From Agrobacterium tumefaciens (GTDB taxonomy: Bacteria > Pseudomonadota > Alphaproteobacteria > Rhizobiales > Rhizobiaceae), in NCBI GenBank assembly GCA_017744915.1, contig JAGIAH010000005.1, positions 124,001 to 188,000 of the forward strand: a stretch of DNA of 64,000 nucleotides. The letters are read 5' to 3'. The position numbers were made by a program, and so were the translations under genes. Positions 16,127 through 24,861 of the stretch are shown here, piece after piece. Under the pieces are notes generated by a model. The model was given only the letters and a program-made list of their open reading frames with translations, searched no databases and was not told the DNA's origin. Within the stretch, counting starts at the first letter, position 1; each line of letters begins with the position of its first letter.

Positions 16127-16431
16127 GGCGTGATGCTCGGCGATTTGGCGAATTTGTTCAAGACAAACGAGCTTTACCGCGTCGCGGTTCACAGATTCCA
16201 GTCAAAAACTGTTCAACGCTGCGGGCGCGCGGATATTTTGCCTCGCGCTTGCCGGAGGCCTGCACCCTTTCACACTCGCGAAAGCCATGCTACGTCCGGA
16301 TGTCATCGATGTCTTGCCCCTTTGACTCCGCCGCGCTGTCCTCACAAAAATCCGATGTGATTTGCAGGGATCATCCGGCGAATTCAAAATGGGGCACGTT
16401 CGGCGGCAAGCAACTTTTGCGGAGCCTTTTC

Positions 16432-16668
16432 ATGCCCACCATTGCAGAGCGTATCAGAAAAATCATCGTGGACCAGCTTGGCGCAGACCCCGCCACGATC
16501 GTGGACGACGCCAGTTTTGCTGACGATCTCGGTGCGGATTCCCTGGAGACCGTTCAGATCGTCATGGAAATCGAGGAAGAGTTCGGCGTGGAAATTCCAG
16601 ATTCCGCCGCGAATACGATTCTGACCGTGGGCGACGCCATCCGTTTCGTCGAAAAAAGCAAGGCGTGA
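16432..16668 (+). CDS. Acyl carrier protein
   Basis: A 78-residue acidic acyl carrier protein. The 4'-phosphopantetheine attachment Ser37 lies in [23 protein letters not shown], the classical DSL motif and helix 2. Length and sequence match AcpP-type carriers rather than the longer AcpXL used for very long chain lipid A acids. ATG 16432 follows a weak GGAGCC; no better start exists downstream. It is not next to fatty acid synthesis genes, so it is probably a second, specialised carrier. The divergent acyltransferase is a possible partner, but this is only proximity. Confidence 0.9.
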   Translation: MPTIAERIRKIIVDQLGADPATIVDDASFADDLGADSLETVQIVMEIEEEFGVEIPDSAANTILTVGDAIRFVEKSKA

Positions 16669-16775
16669 CCGGCAGCGGCGGATATCACCCCGCCGCGCCG
16701 GCCGGCAGAGAACCGAAAACGACGCCGATCAGTGCCGGGCAGCCGAAATATTCCATCCCCTCATAAAGAGCACAC

Positions 16776-16861
16776 GGGGGATCGCAGGCGAGCGATCCCC
16801 CGGCTGCAGCCGTTGCCGGCTGATTTCCTCCTTTACCGGGGGGGCAGATCAAGGAGGAAAT
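16776..16861. terminator. Two stable hairpins between convergent genes
   Basis: GGGGGATCGC/GCGATCCCCC (16776-16801, 10-bp stem, six-base loop) and an 11-bp stem at 16823-16833/16851-16861 with a 17-base loop. The genes on both sides converge here, so these are likely transcription end structures, though neither has a long T tract. The second stem pairs CCTCCTT with AAGGAGG, identical to anti-Shine-Dalgarno and Shine-Dalgarno sequences. Confidence 0.45.
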
Positions 16862-16875
16862 TTCGAAGCGTTGCG

Positions 16876-17577
16876 TCAGCCCCGGTCCACTTCGGGAACC
16901 GGCGGCGTCATCGCGTCATGCGGGGGAGCAAGACGATCACGTTCGGCAGGCCCGTGGCGCGGGCCGGGCGGCGGCGGCGGTATCAGCGCACGCTCCAGTT
17001 CGGCAAGTTTCAGCACCTGCTGCGGTAACAGCTTCGGTTTCAGCGCGGCGGCGGCGTCCTGCAGGACTTTCGCCTTTTCCGCCCTCCGCACGATGTCACC
17101 CGCCAGTTCCTCACCGGCAAGACGCGGCTCGGGTCTGGCCTTGCTGTCACCCGGCACAGGCGGCGGCGGTGGCGGATTTTGTTCCGCAACAGGTGACACG
17201 AGGTCGATCAGCGCCGTGGTATAGGCGCGCCACGGACCAAGCTGCTCCGGCGTGATGCCGAGATAGATTTCGGCTGCCGAAAGCCTCGTCGCCAGTCCGA
17301 GAACATCCGGCCGCCCCGGCATACCGCGCATGTGCGGCGGCGGCGGCCGACGATCCGGACCATGCTCCGGGCCGCGCGCCAAACCGGGATTCGGGCCGAA
17401 ATCGGGGCCGAGGTCCGGGCCGAAATCGTGGCCGAAATCCGGATTGACCGGCGGTGGCGCGGCGCGCTCTGCGGCTTGCGGCGGCGGAGGTCCATTCGGC
17501 TCCTCAGCCTGCGCGGCGGCGGAAGCACCGAGAAAAGCTGTCACGATGACGGTGGTAACCAGTAGTGCGTGTTTCAT
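16876..17577 (-). CDS. Proline-rich periplasmic protein, LTXXQ/Spy-like
   Basis: A 233-residue exported protein. A signal peptide (MKHALLVTTVIVTAFLGASAAAQA) is followed by a low-complexity region at residues 27-90, with repeats of D-F/L-G-P-D and Pro runs. A helical part from 90 (LGLATRLSAAEIYLGITPEQLGPWRAYTTAL) has an ITPEQ-x5-W pattern like the LTXXQ motif of CpxP/Spy periplasmic proteins, and the tail is again Pro-rich. GGAAGG precedes the ATG; the longer ORF start would run into the divergent response-regulator gene. Divergent placement next to a two-component system suggests control by, or modulation of, that system. A chaperone or metal/stress sensor role is inference. Confidence 0.65.
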   Translation of the reverse strand: MKHALLVTTVIVTAFLGASAAAQAEEPNGPPPPQAAERAAPPPVNPDFGHDFGPDLGPDFGPNPGLARGPEHGPDRRPPPPHMRGMPGRPDVLGLATRLSAAEIYLGITPEQLGPWRAYTTALIDLVSPVAEQNPPPPPPVPGDSKARPEPRLAGEELAGDIVRRAEKAKVLQDAAAALKPKLLPQQVLKLAELERALIPPPPPGPRHGPAERDRLAPPHDAMTPPVPEVDRG

Positions 17578-17779
17578 TTTACCTTCCTTCCGTTTTCCAA
17601 CATGGAAGGACGATAGGAGCGCCGCGTTTCCGGCTTTGGTCCGAATGTTTCCGGCCCTGTTCCACGGCTGGCTGATTTGTAACCGAATGTTGCCGAAGCG
17701 GCTTCGGAAAGCTTTCGTTGCAAAAATCCACCGTCCACTTGCAGCGCTTATGTATAGTGGCGTCAAAAGGCTGGACGAT

Positions 17780-18511
17780 ATGACAACGGTTTCGGTGACA
17801 CATATATTGATCGTCGATGACGATCCGGAAATACGCACATTGCTCGCCAAATATCTCGGCTCGCAGGGATTTCGCGTCTCGATGGCGGCCGACAGGCGGG
17901 AATTCGAGGAACGGATCGCAAGCTCCGATCCCGATCTCATCGTACTCGACGTGATGCTGCCCGACGGCTCCGGCCTCGATATCTGCCGCGACCTGCAGGG
18001 CCGCCGGCCGCGCATGCCCGTCATCCTCCTGACCGCGCTGAAAGAAGATGTCGACCGGATCGTCGGGCTGGAAATCGGCGCCGACGACTATCTCGGCAAA
18101 CCCTTCAATCCGCGTGAATTGACGGCGCGCATCAAAGCCGTGTTGCGCCGCGCGACACCGCAGGAAGCACCCCGCCCCCCATCCGCCACTTATAATTTCG
18201 CGGATTTCACCGCCGATCCGGAACAGCGCTCCGTCATCCGCGCCGGCGGCGAGAAGATCGAGCTGACGGGGGCGGAATTCGATCTGCTGAAGGTGTTTCT
18301 CGACCGGCCCGGCCGGCTTCTTTCCCGCGACCAGCTTCTCGATCTGACACAGGGCAAGGATCGCGGCCCCTTCGACCGCTCCATCGACGTACTGATGAGC
18401 CGGCTGCGCAGGAAGCTGGATGCGGACGCCCGTGCGCCGATCTTCAAGACGGTGCGCAATGGCGGTTACCAGATGACGGTTCAGGTCAGAACCTTGCCGG
18501 TGCAGCGATGA
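17780..18511 (+). CDS. OmpR family response regulator
   Basis: A 243-residue two-domain regulator. The receiver domain (about 6-120) has acidic DDD at 13-15, phospho-acceptor Asp57 (LIVLDVMLPDGSG), the conserved Thr in ILLTA and Lys in GKPF. The winged-helix DNA-binding domain (about 140-238) shows GAEFDLLKVFLDRPGRLLSRDQLLDL and the C-terminal RNGGYQM hairpin. ATG 17780 was chosen because the in-frame extension runs into the divergent gene. Its last codons overlap the histidine kinase start (ATGA). It should be phosphorylated by that kinase; target genes probably include the divergent proline-rich protein. Confidence 0.93.
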   Translation: MTTVSVTHILIVDDDPEIRTLLAKYLGSQGFRVSMAADRREFEERIASSDPDLIVLDVMLPDGSGLDICRDLQGRRPRMPVILLTALKEDVDRIVGLEIGADDYLGKPFNPRELTARIKAVLRRATPQEAPRPPSATYNFADFTADPEQRSVIRAGGEKIELTGAEFDLLKVFLDRPGRLLSRDQLLDLTQGKDRGPFDRSIDVLMSRLRRKLDADARAPIFKTVRNGGYQMTVQVRTLPVQR

Positions 18512-19770
18512 GTTCGCTCAGAAACCGCATCGCCGCCCTGCTGATCGTCTCCATCGTCGCCGTCATCGCGCTTGCGACGGTGGTGGCTGACCGGACATTG
18601 CAACCGCCGCCGCCCGATCGCGCCATGGAACCGCTGGCCCGCAGCCTCGCCTTTGCCGTGACCATGGCCGAGCGCGACCCCTCCCTGCGTCAACCGGGTT
18701 ATTTCCAAATCCAGCGAAAACCGCCGGACGGCGATCTGGACCCGTTGCTGTCGGACTTTCTGGAAAAGTCGCTGGCCCGCGTTGGCGAGCCGCGCACCGC
18801 CATGGTCCTCCGTATGCGGAGAAACCCCGCTCCCGTTGCGGCAATTGCGCTAAAAACCGATGGATGGTTGATTGCGGAAATTCCGCATATGGGTCCACCG
18901 CCCGACGGCTGGAAGAGTTTCGGCATGTGGATCGGCCTCATCATTGTCGGCAGTGCGGCGGTGTCCATCTTTGCCGCCCGCAAGATCACCCGCCCGCTCG
19001 ACATGCTGGAAAATGCCGCCGCCAGCATCGGCCCGGACGGTTCGCTGCCGCACCTGCCGGAAACCGGCTCGGGTGAAATCCGCGCCACGGCGCGGGCGCT
19101 GAACGAACTCGCCCGCCGCCTGAAGGCGGCGATGGAAAGCCGCATGCGCCTCGTCGCCGCCGCAGGCCACGACCTTCGCACACCGATGACCCGTCTGCGG
19201 CTTAGGGCGGAATTCATCGAAAACGACGAGGAGCGCGCCAAATGGCTGGCGGACCTCGAGGAACTCGACGCCATCGCCGACAGTGCCATTCTGCTGGTGC
19301 GCGAGGAAGTAAGCCAGGACAGCATCAAGACGATCGATATCGGCAGGCTGCTTGGCGAAATCGTCAGCGAACTTTCCGATCTCGGCCATGCCGACGCGCT
19401 CGATTTTACCGCGCCGGATGCGCCCATGACCATCAAGGCCGCACCGCATGCACTCAAGAGAGCCCTGCGCAACCTCGTGCTGAACGCCGTCACCCACGGC
19501 AAGAAGGCGCATATCGATCTGACCGGGGACGATAGGGAAATCGTCGTGACGATCCGCGACGAAGGCCCCGGCATTCCGCAGGAACTGCTCGGACGGGTTT
19601 TCGAACCCTTCTTCCGGGTGGACCTCGCCCGGCGCAAATCAATCCCCGGCGTCGGGCTCGGCCTTGCCATCGCACGGGAAATCATCGAGCGCTTCGGCGG
19701 CACGATCACCATTGCCAACCACAAGAAACTCGGGCTGGTCCAGACGGTGATCTTCACCAGGGCGACGTAA
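18508..19770 (+). CDS. Sensor histidine kinase
   Basis: A 420-residue inner-membrane kinase. Transmembrane 1 spans about 8-27, a short periplasmic sensor of about 110 residues follows, and transmembrane 2 is about 138-157. A HAMP linker (ARKITRPLDMLENAAASIG) leads to the HisKA helix with phospho-acceptor His221 (AAGHDLRTPMTRLRLRAEF). The catalytic domain contains the N box (NLVLNAVTHG), G1 (DEGPGIP), F (FEPFFRVD) and G2 (GVGLGLAIAREI) motifs, all intact. It is translationally coupled to the response regulator. The signal is unknown. Confidence 0.93.
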   Translation: MSSLRNRIAALLIVSIVAVIALATVVADRTLQPPPPDRAMEPLARSLAFAVTMAERDPSLRQPGYFQIQRKPPDGDLDPLLSDFLEKSLARVGEPRTAMVLRMRRNPAPVAAIALKTDGWLIAEIPHMGPPPDGWKSFGMWIGLIIVGSAAVSIFAARKITRPLDMLENAAASIGPDGSLPHLPETGSGEIRATARALNELARRLKAAMESRMRLVAAAGHDLRTPMTRLRLRAEFIENDEERAKWLADLEELDAIADSAILLVREEVSQDSIKTIDIGRLLGEIVSELSDLGHADALDFTAPDAPMTIKAAPHALKRALRNLVLNAVTHGKKAHIDLTGDDREIVVTIRDEGPGIPQELLGRVFEPFFRVDLARRKSIPGVGLGLAIAREIIERFGGTITIANHKKLGLVQTVIFTRAT

Positions 19771-19782
19771 TTTTCCGCCGCT

Positions 19783-20898
19783 TCACAACATCCTATCGCT
19801 CGGTATTGGCAGCCGAAGGCTTTCCGCATAGGCCATCATCAGCGGCCCGACACCCTTGGCATCATCGGACACGACCGGCTCCGTCAGATAATAGCCCGGC
19901 GATCCATCGCGATAATTGCCCTCGAAGCCGCCAAGGCCCGCAACATGGACGATGCCGGTAAAGCGGGTGACGCCCGTCTCATCCGCCCTGAGCCGCGTTT
20001 CCAAAAGTGCCGCAAGTGCGCGGTGACCGGCCGCGCGGGCGGCCTGCGCCTTCTCACCCTGCAAAAGCCGGAGCCGGGCCGCGCGCAGCAAGGCATAGGC
20101 GAACATTGCCGAGGCGGACGTCTCCTCGTAATTGCCGGCAAGACCCGGACTGTCGAGAACCTGCATCCAGAGACCGGCTTCGGTCTGCCGCGCGACAATG
20201 CCGGCCAGAAGCAGACGCGCATTTTCCCGCAGCGATGCCGTTGCCTCATCTTCCGGCAGGATGACCAGCGCATCCACCAGTGCCATGGCGAGCCAGCCCA
20301 CCGCGCGAGCCCAGACGGCTGGAGATTTGCCGCTGGACGGATCGGCCCAGCGCTGGCTGCGGCTATCGTCGTAACCATGGACGTGGAGCCCGCCAATATC
20401 CGCCGTCAGTGCAAGCGCGGTTGAAAACTGCCGGAGCGCATCGTCGATCAGTTCGGCGCGGCCCGTGGCCTGCGCATATTCGATCTGGAACGGAAGCCCC
20501 ATGTAAAGCCCATCCAGCCATACCTGATGCGGATAACGTTTCTTGTGCCAGTAATTGCCCACCGCAATGCGCGGATGGCTGCGGAGCTGGCCTGCCAGAT
20601 GTTCCGCGGCGGCGAGATAACGTTTATCGCTTGTTTCCACCGCCAAAGGAAAGAGGATGCGACCGGCAAGGATATGGTCGATATTATATTCCTGCGGATC
20701 ATAACCGGCGAGCGTTCCATCGGGTCCGATCTGGGCATCGGCCAGACGATGCAGGTGCCCGTTCCAGCGCGCCTCTCCGGTTGCCTCAAACAGCAGCTGC
20801 AAACCCCGATAGACACAGCCATCCTCGTAACACCAGTTGCCGCCCTTGTAATGCCGGTAGCGGCTGGCGAAATCATCGAAATAGGAGGTGGGGCTCAT
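19783..20898 (-). CDS. Glycoside hydrolase family 88/105, unsaturated uronyl hydrolase
   Basis: A 371-residue alpha/alpha-barrel enzyme of the GH88/GH105 group, which removes the delta-4,5-unsaturated uronic acid left at the non-reducing end by pectate or rhamnogalacturonan lyases. Motifs seen are HQVWLDGLYMGLPF (catalytic Asp region), SPAVWARAVGWLAMALVD and SASAMFAYALLRA. No signal peptide is found, so it acts in the cytoplasm on imported oligomers. The start at 20898 gives the usual length; the upstream extension is not family-like. It follows the TRAP genes in the same direction after 91 bases, fitting uptake of pectin fragments followed by hydrolysis to the unsaturated uronate handled by KdgF and KduI. 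Confidence 0.9.
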   Translation of the reverse strand: MSPTSYFDDFASRYRHYKGGNWCYEDGCVYRGLQLLFEATGEARWNGHLHRLADAQIGPDGTLAGYDPQEYNIDHILAGRILFPLAVETSDKRYLAAAEHLAGQLRSHPRIAVGNYWHKKRYPHQVWLDGLYMGLPFQIEYAQATGRAELIDDALRQFSTALALTADIGGLHVHGYDDSRSQRWADPSSGKSPAVWARAVGWLAMALVDALVILPEDEATASLRENARLLLAGIVARQTEAGLWMQVLDSPGLAGNYEETSASAMFAYALLRAARLRLLQGEKAQAARAAGHRALAALLETRLRADETGVTRFTGIVHVAGLGGFEGNYRDGSPGYYLTEPVVSDDAKGVGPLMMAYAESLRLPIPSDRML

Positions 20899-20989
20899 GA
20901 GGTACTCAATCTGTCTCTGACAAAGGCATTGCGCGATGTGTAACAGCCCCGCCCGCCACGGCGGGGCCTGATTGCGGGTGGCGTGGAAG

Positions 20990-22270
20990 TCACCGGAAAA
21001 GCGATGGCAACCACAGGGAAAGCGAAGGAATATAGGTGACGGCGAGCAGCACGGCGATGCTGGCACCGAAGAACGGCCAGATCGTCCGCATCGCTTCCCT
21101 GATCGATATGCCGCCCACCGCGCAGCCGACGAAGAGCACCGTTCCGACCGGCGGCGTGTTGAGGCCGATACCGGCGTTCAGGATCATCACCACGCCGAAA
21201 TGTACGGGATCGATGCCGAAGGCCTTCACGACAGGCAGAAGCACCGGTGTTGAGATGATGACCATCGGCGCCATGTCCATGAAGGTGCCGAGCAGCAGCA
21301 GGATAACGTTGATGACGAGCAGCACGATGATCGGATTGTCCGAAATCGCGCTGATTGCCGCAATCATCAGCGTCTGCACCTGCAGGAAGGCCATCAGCCA
21401 GCCGAAGGACGCCGCCGTGCCGATGACGAGCAGAACCATGGCCGTGGTGCGGACGGCGCCCATGACCGCTTCCACAAAACCGTCCCAGTTGAGCTCGCGA
21501 TAGACCAGCATGGCGACAAGGAACGCATAAAGCACGGCGATGCAGGAACTCTCCGTCGCTGTGAAGATGCCCGACCGCACGCCACCAAAGATGATGCCGA
21601 TCAGCAGGATGCCGGGGAATGAGGCCAGCAGATAATACATCAGCTTGGAGAAACCCGGAAACGGCTCGGATGGATAACCCTTGCGCCGGGCGACGATATA
21701 GGCCGTCACCATCAGCGCTGCGGCCAGAAGCAGGCCCGGAATGATGCCGGCGGTGAAGAGATCGGCCACCGAGACATTGCCACCCGCCGCGATCGAATAG
21801 AGGATCATGTTATGCGAGGGCGGGATCATCAGGGCGATGATGGCGGCATTGACGGTGACATTGACGGCATAGTCCCTGTCATAACCGCGCTTGGCCATTT
21901 GCGGGATCATCAACCCGCCGACGGCCGAGGCATCGGCGACGGCCGAGCCGGAAATGCCACCGAACAACGTGGACGCGACGATATTGACCTGGCCGAGACC
22001 ACCACGCAGGTGCCCGACGAGACCGGCGGCGAAGCGGATGAGGCGATGGGCGATGCCACCGCGCACCATCAGGTCCCCCGCGAAGATGAAGAACGGGATC
22101 GCCATCATCGCGAAGACATTCATGCCGGAATTCATCTGCTGGAACACCACGATGGGTGGCAGGCCGAGATAAAGAACCGTGGCGAAGGAAGCGATGCCGA
22201 GGCAAAAGGCGATCGGCGTGCCGATCAGCATCAGCAGGGTGAAGACCCCGAAAAGAATGGTGTAAGCCAT
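20990..22270 (-). CDS. TRAP transporter large permease (DctM type)
   Basis: A 426-residue inner-membrane protein with about twelve hydrophobic spans, the DctM length. The family loops GGISGSAVADASAVGGLMIPQMAKRGY and GTFMDMAPMVIISTPVLLPV are clear. It forms the ion-driven translocation channel with the DctQ partner; the start overlaps the DctQ stop (TAATG). Together with the downstream hydrolase and upstream binding protein it imports a uronate or pectic oligomer. Confidence 0.95.
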   Translation of the reverse strand: MAYTILFGVFTLLMLIGTPIAFCLGIASFATVLYLGLPPIVVFQQMNSGMNVFAMMAIPFFIFAGDLMVRGGIAHRLIRFAAGLVGHLRGGLGQVNIVASTLFGGISGSAVADASAVGGLMIPQMAKRGYDRDYAVNVTVNAAIIALMIPPSHNMILYSIAAGGNVSVADLFTAGIIPGLLLAAALMVTAYIVARRKGYPSEPFPGFSKLMYYLLASFPGILLIGIIFGGVRSGIFTATESSCIAVLYAFLVAMLVYRELNWDGFVEAVMGAVRTTAMVLLVIGTAASFGWLMAFLQVQTLMIAAISAISDNPIIVLLVINVILLLLGTFMDMAPMVIISTPVLLPVVKAFGIDPVHFGVVMILNAGIGLNTPPVGTVLFVGCAVGGISIREAMRTIWPFFGASIAVLLAVTYIPSLSLWLPSLFR

Positions 22271-22791
22271 TATGCGGCCTCCTGCACGATGACGTCAGCC
22301 GCGATGTCCTCACCGATGGCAAGATCGATGAAACGTTCTGCGGAAAACAGCGCGATGAGGAAACCGCCGCCGATCAGCGGGAAGAAATCCGTGCCGCCCG
22401 GCCAGCCGAGAACGGGAATCGTCGCTGTCCAGGTGCCCATGGAAAGCGAGGTGCCATACCAGGCCATGCCGACGCCGAAGAAGAAGATGAGCGCAAGGCT
22501 CGTCAGGTCCATGCCCTTCTGCACGCGCGGCGGCATCATGTAACGCAGGATGTCGAGCCCCAGATGCACGCTTTCGCGCACGCCGACGGCTGCCCCCAGC
22601 ATGATGAACCACGACATGAGATGCAGCGATAGCGGCTCCGACCAGCTGGGGGAATCATTGAGAATATACCGGGCGAAGACCTGCCAGCCGACGATAAGCG
22701 TCATGGCGATCATGCCGATACCGGCAATATAAAGCGACGCGTGGCTGAGCGCGCCGAGAAAGGGGCGGATTGCCCGCATGAAATTTCGCAT
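22270..22791 (-). CDS. TRAP transporter small permease (DctQ type)
   Basis: A 173-residue membrane protein with four hydrophobic spans, the normal DctQ size, including ARYILNDSPSWSEPLSLHLMSWFIMLGAA, the conserved W-x-E motif region. ATG 22791 was chosen because GGAGGAAC lies nine bases upstream; an in-frame ATG at 22821 has no such site. It sits 69 bases after the binding-protein gene and overlaps dctM by one base. It stabilises DctM and helps dock the substrate-loaded binding protein. Confidence 0.92.
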   Translation of the reverse strand: MRNFMRAIRPFLGALSHASLYIAGIGMIAMTLIVGWQVFARYILNDSPSWSEPLSLHLMSWFIMLGAAVGVRESVHLGLDILRYMMPPRVQKGMDLTSLALIFFFGVGMAWYGTSLSMGTWTATIPVLGWPGGTDFFPLIGGGFLIALFSAERFIDLAIGEDIAADVIVQEAA

Positions 22792-22860
22792 TGTCTGTTC
22801 CTCCCGCGTCAACGGCGACAAAAGAAAACCGGCCCTGTTTCCAAGGCCGGTTTTCGCGCG

Positions 22861-23838
22861 TTACTTGACCGCTTTCACCCGTTCCAGAAGGTCTTTCATC
22901 TTCGGATCGGTGACGAACTTGTCGTAGACCGGACCCATCGCCGCGGCGAATTCCTCCTTGTTGACCTTGATGACATTGACGCCACCGGCGCGAACCTTTT
23001 CTTCCGACGCCTTTTCGCGGGCGCTCCAGAGTTCGCGCATCTTGCCGACCGAATCCTTGGCCGCCTGGCGCAGCAGCTTCTGGTCTTCCGGCGAGAGCTT
23101 GTCATAGGAGATCTTGGAAATGACAAGGATTTCCGGGTTGAGGGAATGTTCCGTCAGCGAGTAGTTCTTCGCGACTTCATAGTGGCGGGCGGATTCGTAG
23201 GACGGCCAGTTGTTTTCGGCACCGTCGACCACACCGGTCTCAAGCGAGGAATAAACTTCGCCCATCGGCATCGGCGTCGGGTTGGCGCCAAAGGCCTGCA
23301 TCATCGAAATCCACAGATCCGACTGCTGCACGCGGATTTTTAGACCCTTCAAGTCCGCCAGTTTTTCGATGGGCTTTTTGGTGGTGTAGAAGGAACGCGC
23401 GCCGGAATCGTAAAAGGCAAGACCGACGAGGCCATGCGGTTCGAAGGCCGCCAGAACCTCATCACCGATCGGGCCGTCGACCGTATTGTGCATGTGCTCC
23501 GTCGAGCGGAACAGGAAAGGCAGGCCGAGAACGGTGGTTTCTTTGACCAGATTGTTGAAGGGGGCGGCGTTGACGCGGTTCATGTCGATGACGCCGAAGC
23601 GGGTCTGCTCGATGGTGTCCTTCTCGCCGCCGAGAACGGAATTGTTCATCACCTGGATCTTGATGCGGCCCTTGCTGCGCTCTTCCAGCAGCTCGCCCAT
23701 ATATTTCACGGCCTCGACGGTCGGATAACCGTCCGGGTGGATATCGGCGGAGCGCAGGGTGATTTCCTGCGCGCTGGCGGAAACACCTGACAGCGCGATC
23801 CCCATCGCGACGCACATCATGCTTGCAATCTTTTTCAT
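22861..23838 (-). CDS. TRAP transporter substrate-binding protein (DctP family), probably uronate-specific
   Basis: A 325-residue periplasmic DctP protein. The signal peptide is MKKIASMMCVAMGIALSG ending near SASAQ, and the mature part starts EITLRSADIHPDGYPTVEAV. The carboxylate-binding Arg region (LKGLKIRVQQSDLWISMMQAFGANPTPMP) and VYSSLETGVVDGAENNW are canonical. GGAGGAAAGC precedes the ATG. Its place beside GH88/105 and the galacturonate pathway suggests D-galacturonate or glucuronate as ligand; the TRAP genes linked to gli/gci in A. tumefaciens are, as I recall, associated with these acids. First gene of its operon. Confidence 0.92.
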   Translation of the reverse strand: MKKIASMMCVAMGIALSGVSASAQEITLRSADIHPDGYPTVEAVKYMGELLEERSKGRIKIQVMNNSVLGGEKDTIEQTRFGVIDMNRVNAAPFNNLVKETTVLGLPFLFRSTEHMHNTVDGPIGDEVLAAFEPHGLVGLAFYDSGARSFYTTKKPIEKLADLKGLKIRVQQSDLWISMMQAFGANPTPMPMGEVYSSLETGVVDGAENNWPSYESARHYEVAKNYSLTEHSLNPEILVISKISYDKLSPEDQKLLRQAAKDSVGKMRELWSAREKASEEKVRAGGVNVIKVNKEEFAAAMGPVYDKFVTDPKMKDLLERVKAVK

Positions 23839-23982
23839 GCTTTCCTCCTCCATTGTTGAAACGGCCCAGCCCCTCCAAGGCTATCGGACCGATTTTTTTG
23901 ACGCCCATCCGGGCCGGCATGCAAAGTCCTTTCAGTTGAAAAGGATGACGGGGCCTCCCTTCCCCAACCATCCCGGATAAAA

Positions 23983-24861
23983 CTAGGTCACCTTGACCGG
24001 CGACAGCCTGAACAGAGCTTCCGGGTTTTCGACCAGCGCCCGATGGCGCGCCGCCTCGTCCGGCAGCCAACCGAGCGTCAGTTCCGCAAGGCGGGCATCG
24101 TCGGGATAGGCGGCCGTTTCGCGCACCGAATTATGCGGCCAGTTGGTGCCCCAGACGATGCGCTCCGGCGCATGGGCGGCGATCACCCGCGAAAAGGCGG
24201 CGACGTCGGCATAGGGCCAGCTTTCGCGGGCGCTTTCATAAACGCCGGCGAATTTGAACCAGAGATTGCCGCGGTCGATGAGCTTCAGAAGTGCTGCCAT
24301 TTCCGGCCCATCCGTCCTGATGCCCTTGAAGAACTTGCCATGATGATCGAACACCCAGCGGGAGCGGATTTTCTGAAGGCGCGGCAGATGATCAAGAAGA
24401 CCATTGCCGTCGAACTGCACCGCCACCATCCAGTCGGCCGCATGTGCCCGCTCGTCCACCACTTCCAGCTCGGAAAGGTTCACCGCACCGCCCGGCAGAT
24501 CCATGATGCGCGCGCCAACCGCACCGGCAGCGGTGAGCTTTTCCATGTCCTTTTCGGTCGTTGTCGCATCGATGATGACCACGGCGCGGGCCGCCTCGCC
24601 CATCTCGGCAACGCAGGCAAGCGTGTTGCCATTATCGCGCTGATGGGCGTTACCCTGCGTGATGATGACCCGGTCTATGCCGAGCCATAACATCAGGCGG
24701 CGATAATCCTCCGGTCCCGGCAGGGTGCCCGGCGGCAGGCCGGGACCACCCGGCAAGGCGGGATAACCGGGCAGATACATATGCATCTGCGTATCGACCG
24801 CCCCTTTTGGGAAAGCGGGGTTCGGCGCCGTGCCGCTCAGTTTTCTGACGAGTTCGCTCAC
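23983..24861 (-). CDS. gli: D-galactarolactone isomerase (amidohydrolase fold)
   Basis: A 292-residue amidohydrolase-superfamily TIM barrel (AVDTQMHMYLPGYP at the N-terminus; VQFDGNGLLDHLPRL and ERIVWGTNWPHNS later). In Agrobacterium the gene next to gci encodes galactarolactone isomerase, which moves D-galactaro-1,5-lactone made by Udh to the 1,4-lactone used by Gci. The identification rests on sequence recognition and this exact neighbour order. The GTG start overlaps the gci stop (GTGA), so the two are translationally coupled. The family often needs a metal; this branch can work without one. Confidence 0.9.
   Translation of the reverse strand: MSELVRKLSGTAPNPAFPKGAVDTQMHMYLPGYPALPGGPGLPPGTLPGPEDYRRLMLWLGIDRVIITQGNAHQRDNGNTLACVAEMGEAARAVVIIDATTTEKDMEKLTAAGAVGARIMDLPGGAVNLSELEVVDERAHAADWMVAVQFDGNGLLDHLPRLQKIRSRWVFDHHGKFFKGIRTDGPEMAALLKLIDRGNLWFKFAGVYESARESWPYADVAAFSRVIAAHAPERIVWGTNWPHNSVRETAAYPDDARLAELTLGWLPDEAARHRALVENPEALFRLSPVKVT

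Noticed and set aside
15179-16360. 393-codon plus-strand ORF, charged and His-rich
   Set aside because: It is antisense to the acyltransferase, whose membrane spans and motifs are clear.
17390-17450. Direct DNA repeats of GGGCCGAAATC
   Set aside because: They are coding repeats of the F-G-P-D motif in the periplasmic protein, not a mobile element.
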